From Roseovarius bejariae (GTDB lineage: Bacteria; Pseudomonadota; Alphaproteobacteria; Rhodobacterales; Rhodobacteraceae): a stretch of DNA of 64,000 nt. The DNA is taken from contig NZ_SZWE01000002.1 of assembly GCF_009669325.1 (NCBI RefSeq), positions 1 to 64,000 of the forward strand. Direction: 5' to 3'. Both the position numbers and the translations under genes were made by a program. Below are positions 44,427 through 53,755 of this stretch, piece after piece (the stretch's first letter is position 1; each line of letters begins with the position of its first letter). The notes below the pieces were generated by a model. It had not been told where the DNA came from and did not search any database. It saw only the letters and a program-made list of their open reading frames with translations.

Positions 44427-45395
44427 TCAGATCGGCCCGCCACCCAAAAGGATGCGGCGGATGATCGGGCGGGCCTGATCCGGGGTCATGCCGGGTTTCA
44501 GGGCCGGGTTATATAATAGGCGCAGCAATTCCTCGTCATGGGTGGTCAGCAGCGCGAATTCGTCGTCGTCGTTGAAAATCGAGGGGCGCGCCTGTGGGCT
44601 GTCATTGGCCAGGCCAAGCCCCTGGGCCAGTTCCTCATGCACGCAGGAACGGCGCATCAAATCGGGGTGTTCCGAGCGGATCAGCGCAATCGCCCGGCTA
44701 TAGCGGTAGTCGTTGTTGCTGTCCGAAAAGGCGACAACAAGGCAATGTATCGAGCGTGGCAGGTTGCGAAAGAGCGCCAAAGAGTTGGTGCCGATGTTGG
44801 GCACGATTTGCCGAATACGGTTCACCGCCTGCTGACGGTCGTCCTCGCTCATGAATAGCACATGGAAATTGGGGTTTGAACTGCCCGCGCTGATAGGGTG
44901 GCCTGTGATCCGGGCAAGGCGCGCGGCATAATCGTTGACCATTGTCTTGTCGTCGGCGCGCTGATCTTGTGGCACATTGGCCCCGAATTCCACGGTCATG
45001 CGCACCGGTCCGGTCCATTTTCGCAGGCCCCCGGGCGTGTCGCCGGCGCGTTGGAAACCCGCATTGCGGGCGTATTCATCGTAAAAGGCGATCCGCTCGA
45101 AATTGCGCATTACATCCGTGTCGGTATAGGGGGTGTCCACCCCGCCACCGCCCGTGCGCAATAGCCCTTGGGCGAGTAGATCTGCCTGTACTGCGGAATA
45201 ATATCGTGAGAGGGCCTGACTGCGCCGAGACGGCCCCTCTGGATTGGGCGACGGCATCGGGGCAGGGGCCAATCCCGCAGGCCGGGCCTGCGGATTTGTC
45301 GAAGGCGTGGTCGGCGGCAGCGCCATACAGGCCGACAGGGCCAGCGCAGCCAGCCCCGATAAACCCGAATTCAGAATGCGGCGCGCCTTGGGCAT
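44427..45395 (-). CDS. DUF2927 lipoprotein
   Basis: This 322-residue protein has a lipobox (ALALSAC, Cys at about 23) and a proline-rich linker, then the DUF2927 domain (about 95-290). A histidine-glutamate motif SCVHEELAQGLGLANDS looks like a metallopeptidase HExxxQ variant, and FNDDDEFALLTTHDEELL follows. Whether it hydrolyses anything is unknown. It starts six bases after the telA stop, indicating co-transcription. Confidence 0.8.
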   Translation of the reverse strand: MPKARRILNSGLSGLAALALSACMALPPTTPSTNPQARPAGLAPAPMPSPNPEGPSRRSQALSRYYSAVQADLLAQGLLRTGGGGVDTPYTDTDVMRNFERIAFYDEYARNAGFQRAGDTPGGLRKWTGPVRMTVEFGANVPQDQRADDKTMVNDYAARLARITGHPISAGSSNPNFHVLFMSEDDRQQAVNRIRQIVPNIGTNSLALFRNLPRSIHCLVVAFSDSNNDYRYSRAIALIRSEHPDLMRRSCVHEELAQGLGLANDSPQARPSIFNDDDEFALLTTHDEELLRLLYNPALKPGMTPDQARPIIRRILLGGGPI

Positions 45396-45400
45396 CGCGC

Positions 45401-46600
45401 TCAGGCCTTTGGCACGGCGGTGCCAGCGTTGTCGCCTACGCCATCCTTGCGCGCCTTGGCTGCGGCCAATGTATCGCGCAACTCGGTTTCCATTTTCTTG
45501 AGCTCTTCCTCGGCTGCGGCGCGCTTGGCCTTGCCTTCGTCGGCGATTTGCAGGCTTTCCTCGATGGTGCCGATCAGGTCCGCATTGGCCTTCTTGACCG
45601 CCTCGATGTCGAAGACACCGCGTTCCATTTCCTCGCGGATCATCTTGTTGCTTTCGCGGAGGTTCTCGGCATTCGACGTCAGCAATTCATTGGTCAGGTC
45701 ATTGGCGTCACGCACGGCAGCGGCGGCCTCGGCGCTGCGTTGAATGGTGACGGCCTGGGCCAGTTGGGTTTCCCAAAGCGGCACGGTGTTGACCAGCGTG
45801 GAGTTGATCTTGGTCACCAGCGATTTGTCGTTTTCCTGCACCAGGCGGATCGAGGGCAGGGATTGCATGGTCACCTGGCGGGTCAACTTCAGGTCATGTA
45901 CCCGGCGTTCCAGGTCATCGCGTGCGGCGCGCAGGTCGCGCAATTCCTGCGCCTTGAGCACCTGATCGTTTTCCGGCGCTGCCTGAACCTCGTCTTCCTT
46001 GGCCGGGATGACCTTTTCATCCAGTTCCTTCAGCTTCTCTTCACCTGCCGAGATGTAAAGCGCCAGTTCGTCGTAGAACTGCAGCGTCTTTTCATACAGC
46101 AGGTCGAGCGATTTTATGTCCTTGAGCAGGGTATGCTCATGATGCAGCAGATCGTCGGTGATCTTGTCGATCTGCCCCTGAACGCTTTCGTAGCGGGCGG
46201 TGAACTTGGCAAAGGGCGCGGCCTTGCCCAACAGTTTTTCCCACCACGACCGCTCGCGGCGTACGTCCAGTTCCGAGACCGAAAACCCCCGGATCGTCGT
46301 CACGATCCCGCGCAAGCTGTCGCCTGCCGGGCCCACATCCTTGTTGCGCACACCTTGCAGCATGCTTTGCGAGATTTCCTGCAACTCGGCCTGCGCGGCA
46401 GACCCGAAGGAGACGATCGAATTGGTGTCGGCCATGTCGATCTCGTCCATCCGTTTGCGGATTTCCGACCCGACCGGGGCATCGGCCTTTTCCAGCGGAA
46501 CAATTGCATTGGCATCCGCCGGTTCAGGCAGGATTGCGCGGCTGACTTCCTCCACCTCGGCCAGTGCGGCCTCGGCTTTCTGACGGGTATTCTCTGACAT
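45401..46600 (-). CDS. TelA-family toxic-anion resistance protein
   Basis: This 399-residue, mostly helical cytoplasmic protein has long coiled coils (about 95-210 and 300-385) typical of TelA/KlaA. The conserved LPSIRLVQENDKSLVTKI and LWETQLAQAVTIQ are visible near 240-275. The family is linked to tellurite and envelope-stress tolerance and usually sits beside xpaC, as here. ATG 46600 (MSENTRQKAEAALAE) is preferred to a distal ATG at 46678 that lies inside xpaC. Confidence 0.9.
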   Translation of the reverse strand: MSENTRQKAEAALAEVEEVSRAILPEPADANAIVPLEKADAPVGSEIRKRMDEIDMADTNSIVSFGSAAQAELQEISQSMLQGVRNKDVGPAGDSLRGIVTTIRGFSVSELDVRRERSWWEKLLGKAAPFAKFTARYESVQGQIDKITDDLLHHEHTLLKDIKSLDLLYEKTLQFYDELALYISAGEEKLKELDEKVIPAKEDEVQAAPENDQVLKAQELRDLRAARDDLERRVHDLKLTRQVTMQSLPSIRLVQENDKSLVTKINSTLVNTVPLWETQLAQAVTIQRSAEAAAAVRDANDLTNELLTSNAENLRESNKMIREEMERGVFDIEAVKKANADLIGTIEESLQIADEGKAKRAAAEEELKKMETELRDTLAAAKARKDGVGDNAGTAVPKA

Positions 46601-46610
46601 GGCTGTCCCC

Positions 46611-47507
46611 TTACTCGTTGTTACCGTTCGGGCGGATGCCCTCGCGCTGCAAACGGTCGCGCAGCACGTCAATTTCAATGGTCAAATCGCTGCGGTCGTC
46701 CAGCAAAAGTTTCTCGGTCCGGGCAGCGAAGTTGCCTTCCAGATCATCCAGAAGCGTCACGTAATCCTGCCGCGCCGCGCTATCGCGGTTGCGGCTATAG
46801 ATATCGGCGAATTTCACCGTCGCGTCCTTGGCCCCCAGCAAATAGACCGAAAGATACTTTCGCGCTGCCGTCAGGTCTCGGGGGTCTTCCTCGACCGTGC
46901 GGAACAGATCGCGCGCGGTGCTCTTGAAACGCTCGATCCGGCCCTCAAGCTGCCGGTCGCCCGCGCGCTTGATGGCATCGGACATCGCCGAAAGATGTTT
47001 TTCCGCCTCGTCCACGGCGCGCGCCACGCGGTCGGTCTGGAACAGGTCCACGCCCTCGGCTCCCTTGTCCTGCAAGGGGTCCAACCCAAAGGCAAAGGAA
47101 TGAATGACAGCGCCCAGCACGGCAAAAATCACCGCCTCCAACAGGCCAAACCCGGCAAACCCTGCGATCCCCAAGCCAAGGCCAGTGGCCAAAGATCCCA
47201 CGATCTTACGCGGCAGGGCAGGTCGGCGCGCCACCTTGCGCGCCTCGTAGGCCTCCTGCGCCAAGATTCCCTCACGCGTCAGCCACGCGGCCAAAATGAG
47301 AAGGCCAAGCGCGGCAAGATACATCGCCATGTCCACGGGCTCAGACGTGAACGCTTTTACGATCAAGGGCAAGGGCGCCAGAAACAGCAGGTTCACCCGC
47401 CCTCCGGCCTTGGTGCGCTGCGCACCCTGATAACTGCCCCGGTCCACAGGCGGCGTTCCGCCTTGCGCGCCATCGGGGCTGTATTTTCCGCCGTATCTTT
47501 GGGCCAT
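46611..47507 (-). CDS. XpaC-like (5-bromo-4-chloroindolyl phosphate hydrolysis family) membrane protein
   Basis: This 298-residue protein has membrane helices at about 45-80 and 105-140 (LATGLGLGIAGFAGFGLLEA) and a helical cytoplasmic C-terminus. The family, named after B. subtilis XpaC, pairs with TelA. It is preceded by a 27-codon membrane peptide whose stop is one base before its ATG, and telA follows after ten bases. Confidence 0.85.
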   Translation of the reverse strand: MAQRYGGKYSPDGAQGGTPPVDRGSYQGAQRTKAGGRVNLLFLAPLPLIVKAFTSEPVDMAMYLAALGLLILAAWLTREGILAQEAYEARKVARRPALPRKIVGSLATGLGLGIAGFAGFGLLEAVIFAVLGAVIHSFAFGLDPLQDKGAEGVDLFQTDRVARAVDEAEKHLSAMSDAIKRAGDRQLEGRIERFKSTARDLFRTVEEDPRDLTAARKYLSVYLLGAKDATVKFADIYSRNRDSAARQDYVTLLDDLEGNFAARTEKLLLDDRSDLTIEIDVLRDRLQREGIRPNGNNE

Positions 47508-47508
47508 A

Positions 47509-47592
47509 TCACGCGCCTCCTGCGATCGACACGTAAAGCATCAATGCAACAAGCAGGAAAAACGCCAGTTTTTGCAACCCGGTATCGGACAT
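47509..47592 (-). CDS. 27-residue membrane peptide before xpaC
   Basis: ATG at 47590-47592 (GGGGGGTGT upstream) opens a 27-codon frame: a short polar start (MSDTGLQK), then one hydrophobic span LAFFLLVALMLYVSIAGG. It ends TGA, one base before the xpaC ATG. Close coupling and a clean membrane segment argue that it is translated; it could be a small partner of XpaC/TelA or only a leader. Confidence 0.5.
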   Translation of the reverse strand: MSDTGLQKLAFFLLVALMLYVSIAGGA

Positions 47593-47716
47593 ACACCCCC
47601 CGCGGCCCAGTGGTTCACGAAGAACTTAGGCCATGCTGCGCTTGCATGCTAGGGGGAAGATTCGCGTGGGTGGCGCACCGCCCGAAAGCTCTCAGGCGAT
47701 GCGCGATAGGCGTGGA

Positions 47717-48535
47717 TCAGTGCCGCGCGGCGGTTCGCCGCTCGGCGTTCAGCTTGCGGGTATAGCCCGACTGTATCACCTCCACGGCCACCAGGACGAC
47801 AACAGAGAAATAGAAGGTGGTCTTGGACATCGGCACCACTTCGTAACCAAAGAATTTCAGCGCCAGCGCGTCGTCATGCATGGCATGCGCCGCCGCTTGC
47901 CCGGCCTCGCCCAACAGAACGACCCCCACGATCAACAGGATGAACAGGCCGAGAACCTCGTACATCCGGTTTTTCTCCAGAAAGGCTGTTACCCCATCGG
48001 CCAGAACCAGCATGGCCAGCCCCGACAGGATGATCGCAAAGGCAAGGATCGGGAAAACATCGGTGATCGCTAAGGCTGAAAGGACCGAATCGAACGAAAA
48101 GATCAGGTTCATCGTCACGATCAGCATGATCACCTGCGCGGCGGATTTGCCCGATTTACCGCTGACATCTGTATTCAGATGTTCGATCGACAACATATGG
48201 CTGATTTCCTTGACCGCCGTATAGATGATGAAAATCCCGCCGATGATGAAGACACAGGTGGCAAAGTTCACCCCGCCTTCCAGAACACCGGGCCAGTTGA
48301 AAATATAGAATGGCTCGGCCATGGCATCGATCAGCTGGATCATGACAAACAGCAGCACGACACGAAGGGCCACCGCGATGATGATGCCCCAAAAGCGCAC
48401 CGCCTTTTGCTGTGCAACAGGTGCGCGCTGTGATTCGATAGAGATATAAAGCAGGTTGTCGAAGCCCAGCACAGCTTGCAAAAAGCACAGCATCAGCAAG
48501 TTGCCCAGGTTTTCGATCGTCAACAGGTCGGCCAT
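47717..48535 (-). CDS. TerC-family integral membrane protein
   Basis: This 272-residue protein has about seven membrane helices and the acidic intramembrane motifs AVLGFDNLLYI (about 21-31) and FSFDSVLSALAI (about 147-158) of TerC, which exports manganese and supports metalation of exported enzymes. It is 124 bases upstream of the xpaC run on the same strand, forming part of a Ter/TelA-type stress locus. Confidence 0.93.
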   Translation of the reverse strand: MADLLTIENLGNLLMLCFLQAVLGFDNLLYISIESQRAPVAQQKAVRFWGIIIAVALRVVLLFVMIQLIDAMAEPFYIFNWPGVLEGGVNFATCVFIIGGIFIIYTAVKEISHMLSIEHLNTDVSGKSGKSAAQVIMLIVTMNLIFSFDSVLSALAITDVFPILAFAIILSGLAMLVLADGVTAFLEKNRMYEVLGLFILLIVGVVLLGEAGQAAAHAMHDDALALKFFGYEVVPMSKTTFYFSVVVLVAVEVIQSGYTRKLNAERRTAARH

Positions 48536-48656
48536 TTTTGAATGCCCCTCGTTCGTTACATGTCAGCTGCCGCTTTAGCCCAGCCTTGTCGCAAAAACAA
48601 AATGAAACGCGTGTCTTTGCTCTATCGCTTGCGAAGGGCCGTGGTATCGAGGGCAC

Positions 48657-49670
48657 ATGACAACACGTAGCTTCGTACCCCGCGGCGCGGCCAGTTTCCG
48701 GGTGGATTACGACGGTCCGCCACGCGACGTTCACTTTCTTTTGCTGCCCAAGCTGACGCTCTTGGCCTTCACCTCGGCGCTTGAGCCGCTGCGCGTGGCC
48801 AATCAGGTGGCAGGGCGCGAACTTTACCGCTGGTTCCTGATGAGCGAGGACGGCGGGCCGGTCTCCTGTTCCTGCGGGGTAACGATCACGCCTGACAGTG
48901 GTTTGCACGATGTCCCGCGCGAGGCGCTGGCGTTTGTCTGTGCCGGGATCGAGCCCACCGAAACCGTGACCCTGCGCGCCACCCGCTGGATCAGCCGTCA
49001 ACGTGCCTTTGGCTGTACTGTCGGGGGCATCTGCACCGGGGCTTTCGCGCTTGCCCGCGCGGGGCTTCTGGAGGGGCGGCGCTTTACCCTGCATTGGGAA
49101 AACCAACCCGCCTTCACCGAACGTTTCATGGGGCTTGAGCCGACGGGCGCGCTCTATGAGATCGACCGTGGCCTGATTACCTGCGGCGGCGGCAGCGCCG
49201 CCACCGATATGATGCTGCATTTGATAGAGCGCGACCACGGGGCAGACTTGGCCAGCGTGGTGGCCGACATGTGCCTGCATTTCCGCGCCTCGACCCATGA
49301 GGCCCCGCAGCGCTCGGGCTTTTCCCATGCCCTCAGTAGTCGCAATCCGCACCTTATCGCGGCTATGCGGGCGATGAACGAGACCATCGAGACACCGTTG
49401 GAAATTTCCGAACTGGCGGAGCAGGTGGGGATTTCCCGTCGACAGTTGGAGCGCCTCTTTACCGGCCACGTCGGCACCACGCCCGCGCAGTTCTATATCG
49501 ACCTGCGGATTGCCCGGGCACATGCGCTTTTGAACGAAACCGATCTCAGCGTGGCCGAGATCGCGGCGGCCACCGGCTTTAACAGCGCCTCGCAGATGGG
49601 CGCGCGCTTTCGCAAGCGGTACGGCATGTCGCCGCGCGCCTATCGCAAAAGCTGGCAGGTGGCCGGGTAG
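48657..49670 (+). CDS. GlxA-type AraC-family regulator with DJ-1/PfpI domain
   Basis: This 337-residue regulator has an N-terminal DJ-1-like domain (about 25-190; the nucleophile-elbow motif VGGICTGAFALA keeps a cysteine) and two C-terminal AraC helix-turn-helices (about 235-325; ISELAEQVGISRRQLERLF and VAEIAAATGFNSASQMGARF). Members control catabolism of choline/carnitine-type compounds. It is monocistronic and divergent from terC. Confidence 0.9.
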   Translation: MTTRSFVPRGAASFRVDYDGPPRDVHFLLLPKLTLLAFTSALEPLRVANQVAGRELYRWFLMSEDGGPVSCSCGVTITPDSGLHDVPREALAFVCAGIEPTETVTLRATRWISRQRAFGCTVGGICTGAFALARAGLLEGRRFTLHWENQPAFTERFMGLEPTGALYEIDRGLITCGGGSAATDMMLHLIERDHGADLASVVADMCLHFRASTHEAPQRSGFSHALSSRNPHLIAAMRAMNETIETPLEISELAEQVGISRRQLERLFTGHVGTTPAQFYIDLRIARAHALLNETDLSVAEIAAATGFNSASQMGARFRKRYGMSPRAYRKSWQVAG

Positions 49671-49693
49671 GCGTCGGTGTTTTTCACCGACGC
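49671..49693. terminator. Hairpin between convergent glxA-like and rluB genes
   Basis: GCGTCGGTG-TTTTT-CACCGACGC, a perfect 9-base stem right after the regulator stop, without a clear T tail. Confidence 0.5.
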
Positions 49694-49726
49694 GATACCG
49701 ACAAAATACCGACGCGGCACAGCCCG

Positions 49727-50533
49727 CTATTTCTGGCGCGGTTTGCCGGGGGCGCGCCGGGTGCGTTTTGGGGTGGGTTTGCCGGGTTTCTTCTCTTCGT
49801 CCCCCTGCATTCCCAACTGGTCTTTCAGGACCCGGGGCCGGATTTCCTGCACCTCACCGGGCTTCAACTGACCCAGTTGAAAGGGTCCGTAAGAAATACG
49901 GATCAACCTGTTCACCGACAGGCCCACGGCCTCCATCGCGCGGCGGATTTCGCGGTTTTTGCCTTCGCGCAGCCCCACCGTGACCCAAGCATTCGCGCCT
50001 TGCTGCCGGTCAAGTGAAACCGTCATGGATTGGAATTTTTCGCCTTCAATTTCAATGCCTTGGCGCAGCGGGTCCAGCGTCTTGTCCGTTGGCCGCCCTT
50101 TCACGCGCACCCGGTATTTGCGCAGCCATCCGGTCGAGGGGAGCTCCAGCTTGCGCTTTATGCCCCCGTCATTGGTCAGCAATAGCAATCCTTCGGAATT
50201 CAGGTCGAGCCGCCCCACGCTCATCACCCTCGGCAGGTCGTCTGGCAACTCGTCATAAATCGTTGGCCGCCCCTGTTCGTCGCGGGTGGTGGTCACAAGG
50301 CCCGTGGGCTTGTGGTACAGCCAAAGCCGCGGCGGCTCGGGGGCCGACAGGTCCCGCCCATCCACCGTTACCTTGTCCTTTGGCGTTATATTCAAGGCCG
50401 CCCGGTCGATTAACTTGCCGTTAACCTTGACCCGGCCAGACTCGATCATGCGTTCGGCCTCGCGTCGGCTGGCAAGACCGGCCCGCGCGATGACCTTGGC
50501 GATCCGCTCGCCCTTATGTTGGCTTTCCGTCAT
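49727..50533 (-). CDS. rluB: 23S rRNA pseudouridine synthase RluB-like
   Basis: This 268-residue protein of the RsuA/RluB/E/F family has an N-terminal S4 domain (AKVIARAGLASRREAERMI, about 13-60) and a catalytic domain with the aspartate in SVGRLDLNSEGLLLLTNDG. REGKNREIRR is also conserved. A basic, proline-rich tail (KPTPKRTRRAPGKPRQK) is typical of alphaproteobacterial RluB. RluB modifies U2605 in E. coli 23S rRNA. It is divergent from tadA. Confidence 0.9.
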   Translation of the reverse strand: MTESQHKGERIAKVIARAGLASRREAERMIESGRVKVNGKLIDRAALNITPKDKVTVDGRDLSAPEPPRLWLYHKPTGLVTTTRDEQGRPTIYDELPDDLPRVMSVGRLDLNSEGLLLLTNDGGIKRKLELPSTGWLRKYRVRVKGRPTDKTLDPLRQGIEIEGEKFQSMTVSLDRQQGANAWVTVGLREGKNREIRRAMEAVGLSVNRLIRISYGPFQLGQLKPGEVQEIRPRVLKDQLGMQGDEEKKPGKPTPKRTRRAPGKPRQK

Positions 50534-50594
50534 GCGCCCCGATTACCGCAAAGCCCGGGCTTGCGAAAGCACGGATCGCGCGGCAAGAGAGGGT

Positions 50595-51047
50595 ATGCGT
50601 TTCACGAGCCACATGCAAACGGCCCTGTTCGAGGCCCGCGCCGCCGCAGATCGCGGCGAGGTTCCTGTTGGTGCCGTGCTTGTAGACCCGCGCGGCCAAG
50701 TGGTGGCACAGGCGGGCAACCGCACACGCGAATTGCACGACCCCACCGCGCATGCGGAAATTCTCGTGATCCGCGAGGGATGCGCCAAAGCGGGCAGTGA
50801 ACGCCTTCCGGGCCATGCGCTTTACGTCACGCTGGAGCCCTGCGCGATGTGCGCCACGGCGATCTCTGCCGCCCGCATTTCCCGGGTATACTATGGCGCG
50901 GCTGATCCGAAATCCGGTGGCGTGGCCCATGGCGCGCGGGTCTTCTCACACCCGCAATGCCATCACGTGCCCGAGGTCTACGATGGCATCAGTGCCGCCG
51001 AGGCCGAGGCCCTGTTGACGGATTTTTTCAAGGCAAAACGCCCCTAA
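50595..51047 (+). CDS. tadA: tRNA-specific adenosine deaminase
   Basis: This 150-residue zinc deaminase makes inosine at position 34 of tRNA-Arg(ACG). The zinc/catalytic motifs are HAEIL (H and E) and PCAMCATAI. ATG 50595 follows GAGAGGG; the open frame continues upstream but inside rluB. It is an essential gene in most bacteria. Confidence 0.95.
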   Translation: MRFTSHMQTALFEARAAADRGEVPVGAVLVDPRGQVVAQAGNRTRELHDPTAHAEILVIREGCAKAGSERLPGHALYVTLEPCAMCATAISAARISRVYYGAADPKSGGVAHGARVFSHPQCHHVPEVYDGISAAEAEALLTDFFKAKRP

Positions 51048-51076
51048 CCCTTTCTTCTTTTTGCAAATATCCTGGG

Positions 51077-51108
51077 GGAGGGGCCAAAGGCCCCGGGGGC
51101 AAAGCCCC
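51077..51108. repeat. GC-hairpin intergenic element between convergent genes
   Basis: TTTGCAAATATCCTGGGGG is followed by GGGGCC-AAA-GGCCCC and GGGGGC-AAA-GCCCC. I associate this TTTGCAAATATCCT plus G-run and C-run hairpin format with a common intergenic element of Rhodobacteraceae (from memory). It probably serves as terminator for tadA and the convergent hydrolase gene. Confidence 0.5.
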
Positions 51109-51110
51109 AA

Positions 51111-51803
51111 TCACAGCTCGATCGGTTGCAATACCTCCGGCTCGATCACATCCACTGTCGGCAGGGCCCTGACCAGTTCCTCGGCTGATTGCTCCAAGAT
51201 CGGGAAGGTCTTGTAATGGCAGGGAATGACCGTGTTGAAATTAAAGAACTCCTTGGCCGCATAGGCCGCGCGACGCATATCCATGGTGAAATGCCCGCCC
51301 GCGCAGAGAATGCCGATGTCGGGTTGGTGCAGGTCGTTGAAGATTTTCATGTCGGCCATCACGTCGGTATCGCCCGAGACATAGATCGTATGGCCGTCAC
51401 CCTCGATCATGTAGCCGCATTCTGTCCCCGGAACGCTGGGCCCGGTCTCGGTGCCGAAGCTTGAGGAGTGCACGGCATGCACCATGGTCACCTTGACGCC
51501 GCCAAGGTCCACCGTGCCACCTTTGTTGAAGCCCACAACCTTGATTTTCTCGTGTTCTTCCCAATACGACATCAGGTCAAACTGCCCGACCACCGGGATG
51601 CCTTGTGCCTTCGCCACGCCAAGAACATCGCTCACATGATCGAAATGTGCATGGGTCAGAAGAATGTGCGTGGCCCCTTTCGTGGCCTCGTCATGCCTGT
51701 CCTCTGGCATCATCGGGTTGCCGGTCAGCCACGGATCGATGAGCAGGCACAGCCCGCCGATTTCGATCCTGAACGAAGAATGGCCCAACCATGTTATTTT
51801 CAT
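51111..51803 (-). CDS. UPF0173 metal-dependent hydrolase
   Basis: This 230-residue MBL-fold protein starts MKITWLGHSSFRIEI, with the metal motif LTHAHFDHVSD, later VSGDTDVM and CHYKTFPIL. The UPF0173 family has no settled substrate. It is monocistronic, divergent from gatCA. Confidence 0.92.
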   Translation of the reverse strand: MKITWLGHSSFRIEIGGLCLLIDPWLTGNPMMPEDRHDEATKGATHILLTHAHFDHVSDVLGVAKAQGIPVVGQFDLMSYWEEHEKIKVVGFNKGGTVDLGGVKVTMVHAVHSSSFGTETGPSVPGTECGYMIEGDGHTIYVSGDTDVMADMKIFNDLHQPDIGILCAGGHFTMDMRRAAYAAKEFFNFNTVIPCHYKTFPILEQSAEELVRALPTVDVIEPEVLQPIEL

Positions 51804-51951
51804 CTCATCCTCCTGTCTGTTGTTGATGCAAGCCTAACATGCCTTTGTCGCACGAAAAGGGGGCATGCGGCGGATTTGGAGTGCCGCAATGCTTGCGGGT
51901 CATGGCCTGCGGCGCTAAACGCAGGACAACCGACAAACGGGAGATCAGGCA

Positions 51952-52239
51952 ATGTCGATCGACAAGGAAACCGCCGCCAAGGTGGCCAAGCTGGCCCGCA
52001 TCCGCGTGGAAGACGATGCGCTGCCAGCGCTGGCGCAGGAATTCAACAATATCCTCGGCTTCATCGAACAGTTGGGCGAGGTGGACGTGGAGGGCGTCGA
52101 GCCGATGACCAGTGTCACGCCCATGCGCCTCAAGCGGCGCGAGGATCAGGTGACCGAAGGCGGCATGCCCGAGAAGGTCCTGTCGAACGCGCCCGATGCA
52201 CGTGAAGGGTTCTTTGCCGTACCGAAAGTGGTGGAATAA
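51952..52239 (+). CDS. gatC: Asp/Glu-tRNA amidotransferase subunit C
   Basis: This 95-residue GatC starts [17 protein letters not shown] and ends FFAVPKVVE, both typical. It stabilises GatAB, which amidates mis-charged Glu-tRNA-Gln and Asp-tRNA-Asn. The stop shares a base with the gatA ATG (TAATG). Confidence 0.97.
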   Translation: MSIDKETAAKVAKLARIRVEDDALPALAQEFNNILGFIEQLGEVDVEGVEPMTSVTPMRLKRREDQVTEGGMPEKVLSNAPDAREGFFAVPKVVE

Positions 52240-53720
52240 TGACCGATCTGAACAAACTGACCATCGCCACCGCCCGCGATGCCCTGCGCAAGGGCGAGGT
52301 GACAAGTGCGGAATTGACCGAGGCCTGCCTGACTCAGGTGGAGGGAGCCGGCGCGCTCAATGCCTTTGTGCATGACACTTCCGATCTGGCGCGCGAACAG
52401 GCCAAGGCGGCGGATGAGCGGATCAAGGTCGGCGATGCGCCCGCGATGTGCGGTATTCCCTTGGGGATCAAGGATCTGTTTTGCACCAAGGGTGTGGCCA
52501 GCCAAGCGGCCAGCGGTATCCTCGAAGGCTTCAAGCCTGAGTATGAATCGACCGTGACCCAGAACCTTTTCGATGCGGGTGCGGTCATGCTGGGCAAGCT
52601 CAACATGGATGAATTTGCCATGGGGTCTTCCAACGAAACCAGCGTGTACGGCAATGCCGTGAATCCATGGAAAGTGGATGGTCGGGAATTGACGCCCGGC
52701 GGCTCTTCGGGCGGGTCGGCCAGTGCCGTGGCCGCCGACCTTTGTCTTGCCGCCACTGGCACCGACACCGGCGGGTCGATCCGGCAACCGGCGGCCTTTA
52801 CCGGCATCACGGGGATCAAGCCGACCTACGGGCGTTGCTCGCGGTGGGGGATCGTGGCCTTCGCCTCGTCGCTGGATCAGGCGGGGCCGATGACCAAGGA
52901 TGTCCGCGACGCGGCCATCATGCTTGAGGCCATGTGCGGGCACGACCCCAAGGACAGCACAAGCGCCGACATTCCCGTCCCTGATTTCGAGGCGATGCTG
53001 ACCGGCGACATCAAGGGCAAGGTTATTGGTATTCCTCGGGAATATCACATGGAGGGCATGCCGGAAGAGATCGAAAAGCTTTGGGCCGATGGCACCGCGA
53101 TGCTGAAAGATGCCGGCGCCGAGATCCGTGAGATTTCCCTGCCGCATACCAAGTACGCCTTGCCGGCCTATTACGTGATTGCACCGGCCGAGGCATCGTC
53201 GAACCTCGCACGCTATGACGGGGTGCGTTACGGTCACCGGGCCAAGCTGGAGCAGGGCGACGGTATCACCGAGATGTACGAGAAAACCCGCGCCGAAGGC
53301 TTTGGCGACGAGGTCAAGCGCCGCGTGATGGTGGGTACCTATGTGCTGTCTGCCGGATTTTACGACGCGTATTACAACCGCGCGCGCAAGGTCCGCACCC
53401 TGATCAAGCGCGACTTCGAACAGGTTTTCGATCAAGGGGTCGACGCGATCCTGACCCCGGCCACGCCCTCGTCGGCCTTTGCTCTGGGGGAGATGACCGA
53501 GGCCGACCCGGTGCAAATGTACCTCAACGACGTGTTCACGGTGACGGTGAACCTTGCCGGACTGCCTGGTGTGTCGGTGCCTGCGGGGCTGGATAAACAG
53601 GGGCTGCCGCTTGGCTTGCAATTGATCGGCCGGCCTTGGGAAGAGGGTGATCTGCTGAACACCGCCTATGCATTGGAGCAGGCCGCCGGATTTGTGGCAA
53701 AACCGGAGAAATGGTGGTAA
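52239..53720 (+). CDS. gatA: Asp/Glu-tRNA amidotransferase subunit A
   Basis: This 493-residue amidase-signature protein has K in [10 protein letters not shown], cis-serine in [13 protein letters not shown] and the nucleophile serine in [11 protein letters not shown]. It frees ammonia from glutamine for the GatB reaction; gatB is not in the window. Confidence 0.98.
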   Translation: MTDLNKLTIATARDALRKGEVTSAELTEACLTQVEGAGALNAFVHDTSDLAREQAKAADERIKVGDAPAMCGIPLGIKDLFCTKGVASQAASGILEGFKPEYESTVTQNLFDAGAVMLGKLNMDEFAMGSSNETSVYGNAVNPWKVDGRELTPGGSSGGSASAVAADLCLAATGTDTGGSIRQPAAFTGITGIKPTYGRCSRWGIVAFASSLDQAGPMTKDVRDAAIMLEAMCGHDPKDSTSADIPVPDFEAMLTGDIKGKVIGIPREYHMEGMPEEIEKLWADGTAMLKDAGAEIREISLPHTKYALPAYYVIAPAEASSNLARYDGVRYGHRAKLEQGDGITEMYEKTRAEGFGDEVKRRVMVGTYVLSAGFYDAYYNRARKVRTLIKRDFEQVFDQGVDAILTPATPSSAFALGEMTEADPVQMYLNDVFTVTVNLAGLPGVSVPAGLDKQGLPLGLQLIGRPWEEGDLLNTAYALEQAAGFVAKPEKWW

Positions 53721-53755
53721 ACCCGCCCGAAAGAGCAATGGCAGGACATAAGCAG

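Noticed and set aside
44942..46597. 551-codon plus-strand frame opposite DUF2927 and telA
   Set aside because: Shadow of two well-recognised minus-strand genes; no motif of its own.
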